Shown: positions 5,245 to 6,031 of the stretch, piece after piece
Layout: every line of letters begins with the position of its first letter
Numbering within the stretch: the first letter of the stretch is position 1
From: Alphaproteobacteria bacterium
GTDB taxonomy: Bacteria; Pseudomonadota; Alphaproteobacteria; Rs-D84
Assembly: GCA_016301865.1 (NCBI GenBank)
Contig: JAEDOP010000050.1
Coordinates: 1 to 6,031 of the forward strand
Reading direction: 5' to 3'
DNA length: 6,031 nt
Notes under the pieces: model-generated
The model's database searches: none
Told to the model about the DNA's origin: nothing
The model's input: the letters and a program-made list of their open reading frames with translations, nothing else
Made by a program: the position numbers and the translations under genes

Positions 5245-5268
5245 CCCCACAGTCTGGGGGATTTTTAT
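5245..5268 (+). terminator. Rho-independent terminator after tRNA-Thr
   Basis: CCCCA (5245-5249) pairs with TGGGG (5255-5259) around a CAGTC loop, followed by GATTTTTATT. It lies 14 bases after the tRNA and separates it from the skp-like gene. Confidence 0.82.
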
Positions 5269-5286
5269 TGCCAGACAACTTTCTGT

Positions 5287-5314
5287 TTTACTTTCAAATA
5301 ATTGTTGTTATTAT
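5287..5314 (+). promoter_or_regulatory. Likely promoter of the Skp/OmpH-like gene
   Basis: TTTACT (5287-5292) and TATTAT (5309-5314) are spaced by 16 bases. The gene needs its own promoter because a terminator lies just upstream. An alternative -10, TTATAC at 5311-5316, would give 18-base spacing. Confidence 0.5.
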
Positions 5315-5327
5315 ACACGTATAACAA
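5305..5327. promoter_or_regulatory. Inverted repeat overlapping the -10 region, possible operator
   Basis: TTGTTAT (5305-5311) and ATAACAA (5321-5327) form a perfect 7-bp inverted repeat with a 9-base spacer. It covers the predicted -10 and start site of the skp-like gene. It could be a repressor site or an mRNA 5' hairpin; no regulator is identified. Confidence 0.35.
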
Positions 5328-5344
5328 AATCAAAGGATGGAAAA

Positions 5345-6010
5345 ATGGTCAAGAAAACATCAGAAAATCAATCTGTAAAAAACTATAAAAAAACTGGCAT
5401 TATTGCGGCAATTGTGATTGCTGTGGCGGTTTTGGGCGTTTGGGCGGTGTCGGCGCTGAATTCCAATTCGGGCGCATCTGTATCTGACGCGGTCGCAGTT
5501 GTCACCGAAGATGCCGCAAACGGTGCAAATCTGCGCATTGCGGTTGTTCGCATGGATGCAATCCAGACAGATGCCACCGCATTAAAAGACCTGCGCACGC
5601 AAAAGGAAAAATATGAAAACAAATTGCGCGATGAATTGACCCGTGATCAAAATGCATTGGAAAAAGAAAAAGCCGAAATTGAAAAGTCCCAGGATGTTTT
5701 ATCCCGCGAAGCATTACAGCGCCGTGTTGTTGACTATCAAAACAAGGTTACCAAACTGCAACGTGATTTGACGGAACGTGCCCAGTCAATTGAAATGTCG
5801 TATCAAAAGGCCTTGAATGAATTGCAGTCCAAGCACCTGGACCCAGTTATCGAAGGTATTATTGCCAAAAAGAATTTGTCCCTGGTAATTGATGGCCGTA
5901 TGGCACGCACAGGTGCAGATGTCGCGAATCTGGATATCACGGACGAAGTGATTAAGGCATTGGATAAAAAAGTATCCAAGGTCAAGATGGAAACACCAAA
6001 AGGCTTCTAA
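5345..6010 (+). CDS. Skp/OmpH-family periplasmic chaperone-like protein with N-terminal membrane segment
   Basis: Skp/OmpH proteins are periplasmic chaperones that hold unfolded outer membrane proteins on the way to the BAM complex. The 221-aa product has a basic N-terminus (residues 1-16), a hydrophobic segment at 17-38, and a flexible linker rich in Ala, Ser and Asp to about 62. The typical first strand LRIAVVRMDAI (63-73) follows, then a long charged coiled-coil region (about 80-165) and the family's closing strand and helix, LSLVIDGRMA (178-187) with LDITDEVIKALDKKV (196-210). Skp usually has a cleavable signal and about 160 aa. Here a Ser-Ala pair near 36-37 would allow cleavage, but the long basic start also fits an uncleaved anchor. 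Start choice is firm: AAAGGA (5332-5337) lies 7 bases before the ATG. The usual skp neighbours bamA and lpxD are absent, and the gene forms its own unit between two terminators. Family membership is likely; orthology to skp is not shown. Confidence 0.85.
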   Translation: MVKKTSENQSVKNYKKTGIIAAIVIAVAVLGVWAVSALNSNSGASVSDAVAVVTEDAANGANLRIAVVRMDAIQTDATALKDLRTQKEKYENKLRDELTRDQNALEKEKAEIEKSQDVLSREALQRRVVDYQNKVTKLQRDLTERAQSIEMSYQKALNELQSKHLDPVIEGIIAKKNLSLVIDGRMARTGADVANLDITDEVIKALDKKVSKVKMETPKGF

Positions 6011-6013
6011 AAC

Positions 6014-6031
6014 ATCCCCATCTGGGGATTT
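6014..6031 (+). terminator. Rho-independent terminator after the Skp/OmpH-like gene, cut by the window end
   Basis: ATCCCC (6014-6019) and GGGGAT (6024-6029) form a perfect 6-bp stem around ATCT, 3 bases after the stop codon. The T-run starts at 6030 and continues out of view. Confidence 0.75.

Noticed and set aside
5155..5345. tRNA-Thr as an integration site of a genomic island
   Set aside because: No integrase, and no duplicate of the tRNA 3' end was seen within the window; the AT-rich island lies upstream of the tRNA, not at its 3' end.

Overview
The window looks like a chromosomal segment of a bacterium, probably an alphaproteobacterium with a small genome. That placement is an inference from the style of the FabD, FabG, MnmG and Skp-like proteins and from the host-like, moderately GC-rich core genes; no marker in the window proves it. 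Three zones can be seen.

Zone 1 (2-3251, + strand) is a tightly packed housekeeping operon. It holds the 3' nearly complete part of fabD (malonyl-CoA:ACP transacylase), fabG (3-oxoacyl-ACP reductase) 2 bases later, and mnmG (wobble-uridine tRNA modification) 20 bases after that. FabD makes malonyl-ACP, and FabG reduces the 3-ketoacyl-ACP formed after condensation. MnmG is unrelated to fatty acid synthesis and is unusually short, lacking a block in its helical C-terminal region.

Zone 2 (about 3260-5150) is a visibly AT-rich accessory island. REP/dRS3-like palindromes (core ATTCCC-N8-GGGAAT) lie at its left end, in its middle and near its right end. On the - strand, a near-consensus sigma70 promoter (TTTACA-N17-TATAAT) drives a transcript of about 214 nt that can fold into several strong helices and ends in a Rho-independent terminator. 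Only 17 bases after the terminator starts a run of three closely spaced genes for small membrane proteins of unknown function (70, 123 and 109 aa). A 9-bp perfect long-range helix in the RNA is incompatible with the terminator stem, so the RNA has the layout of a riboswitch or attenuation leader. I do not recognise its family. On the + strand, a single-domain GIY-YIG nuclease gene is bracketed by a perfect 30-bp inverted repeat, giving a 428-bp unit that looks like a small mobile or REP-associated element. It is followed by a 46-bp tandem duplication.

Zone 3 (5113-6031, + strand) returns to core functions: tRNA-Thr(CGU) with encoded CCA and its terminator, then a single-gene unit for a membrane-anchored or secreted Skp/OmpH-like periplasmic chaperone, with its own promoter, a Shine-Dalgarno sequence and a terminator at the window edge.

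The main candidates for something undescribed are the structured RNA leader with its three-gene membrane operon, and the GIY-YIG unit with its perfect inverted repeats.
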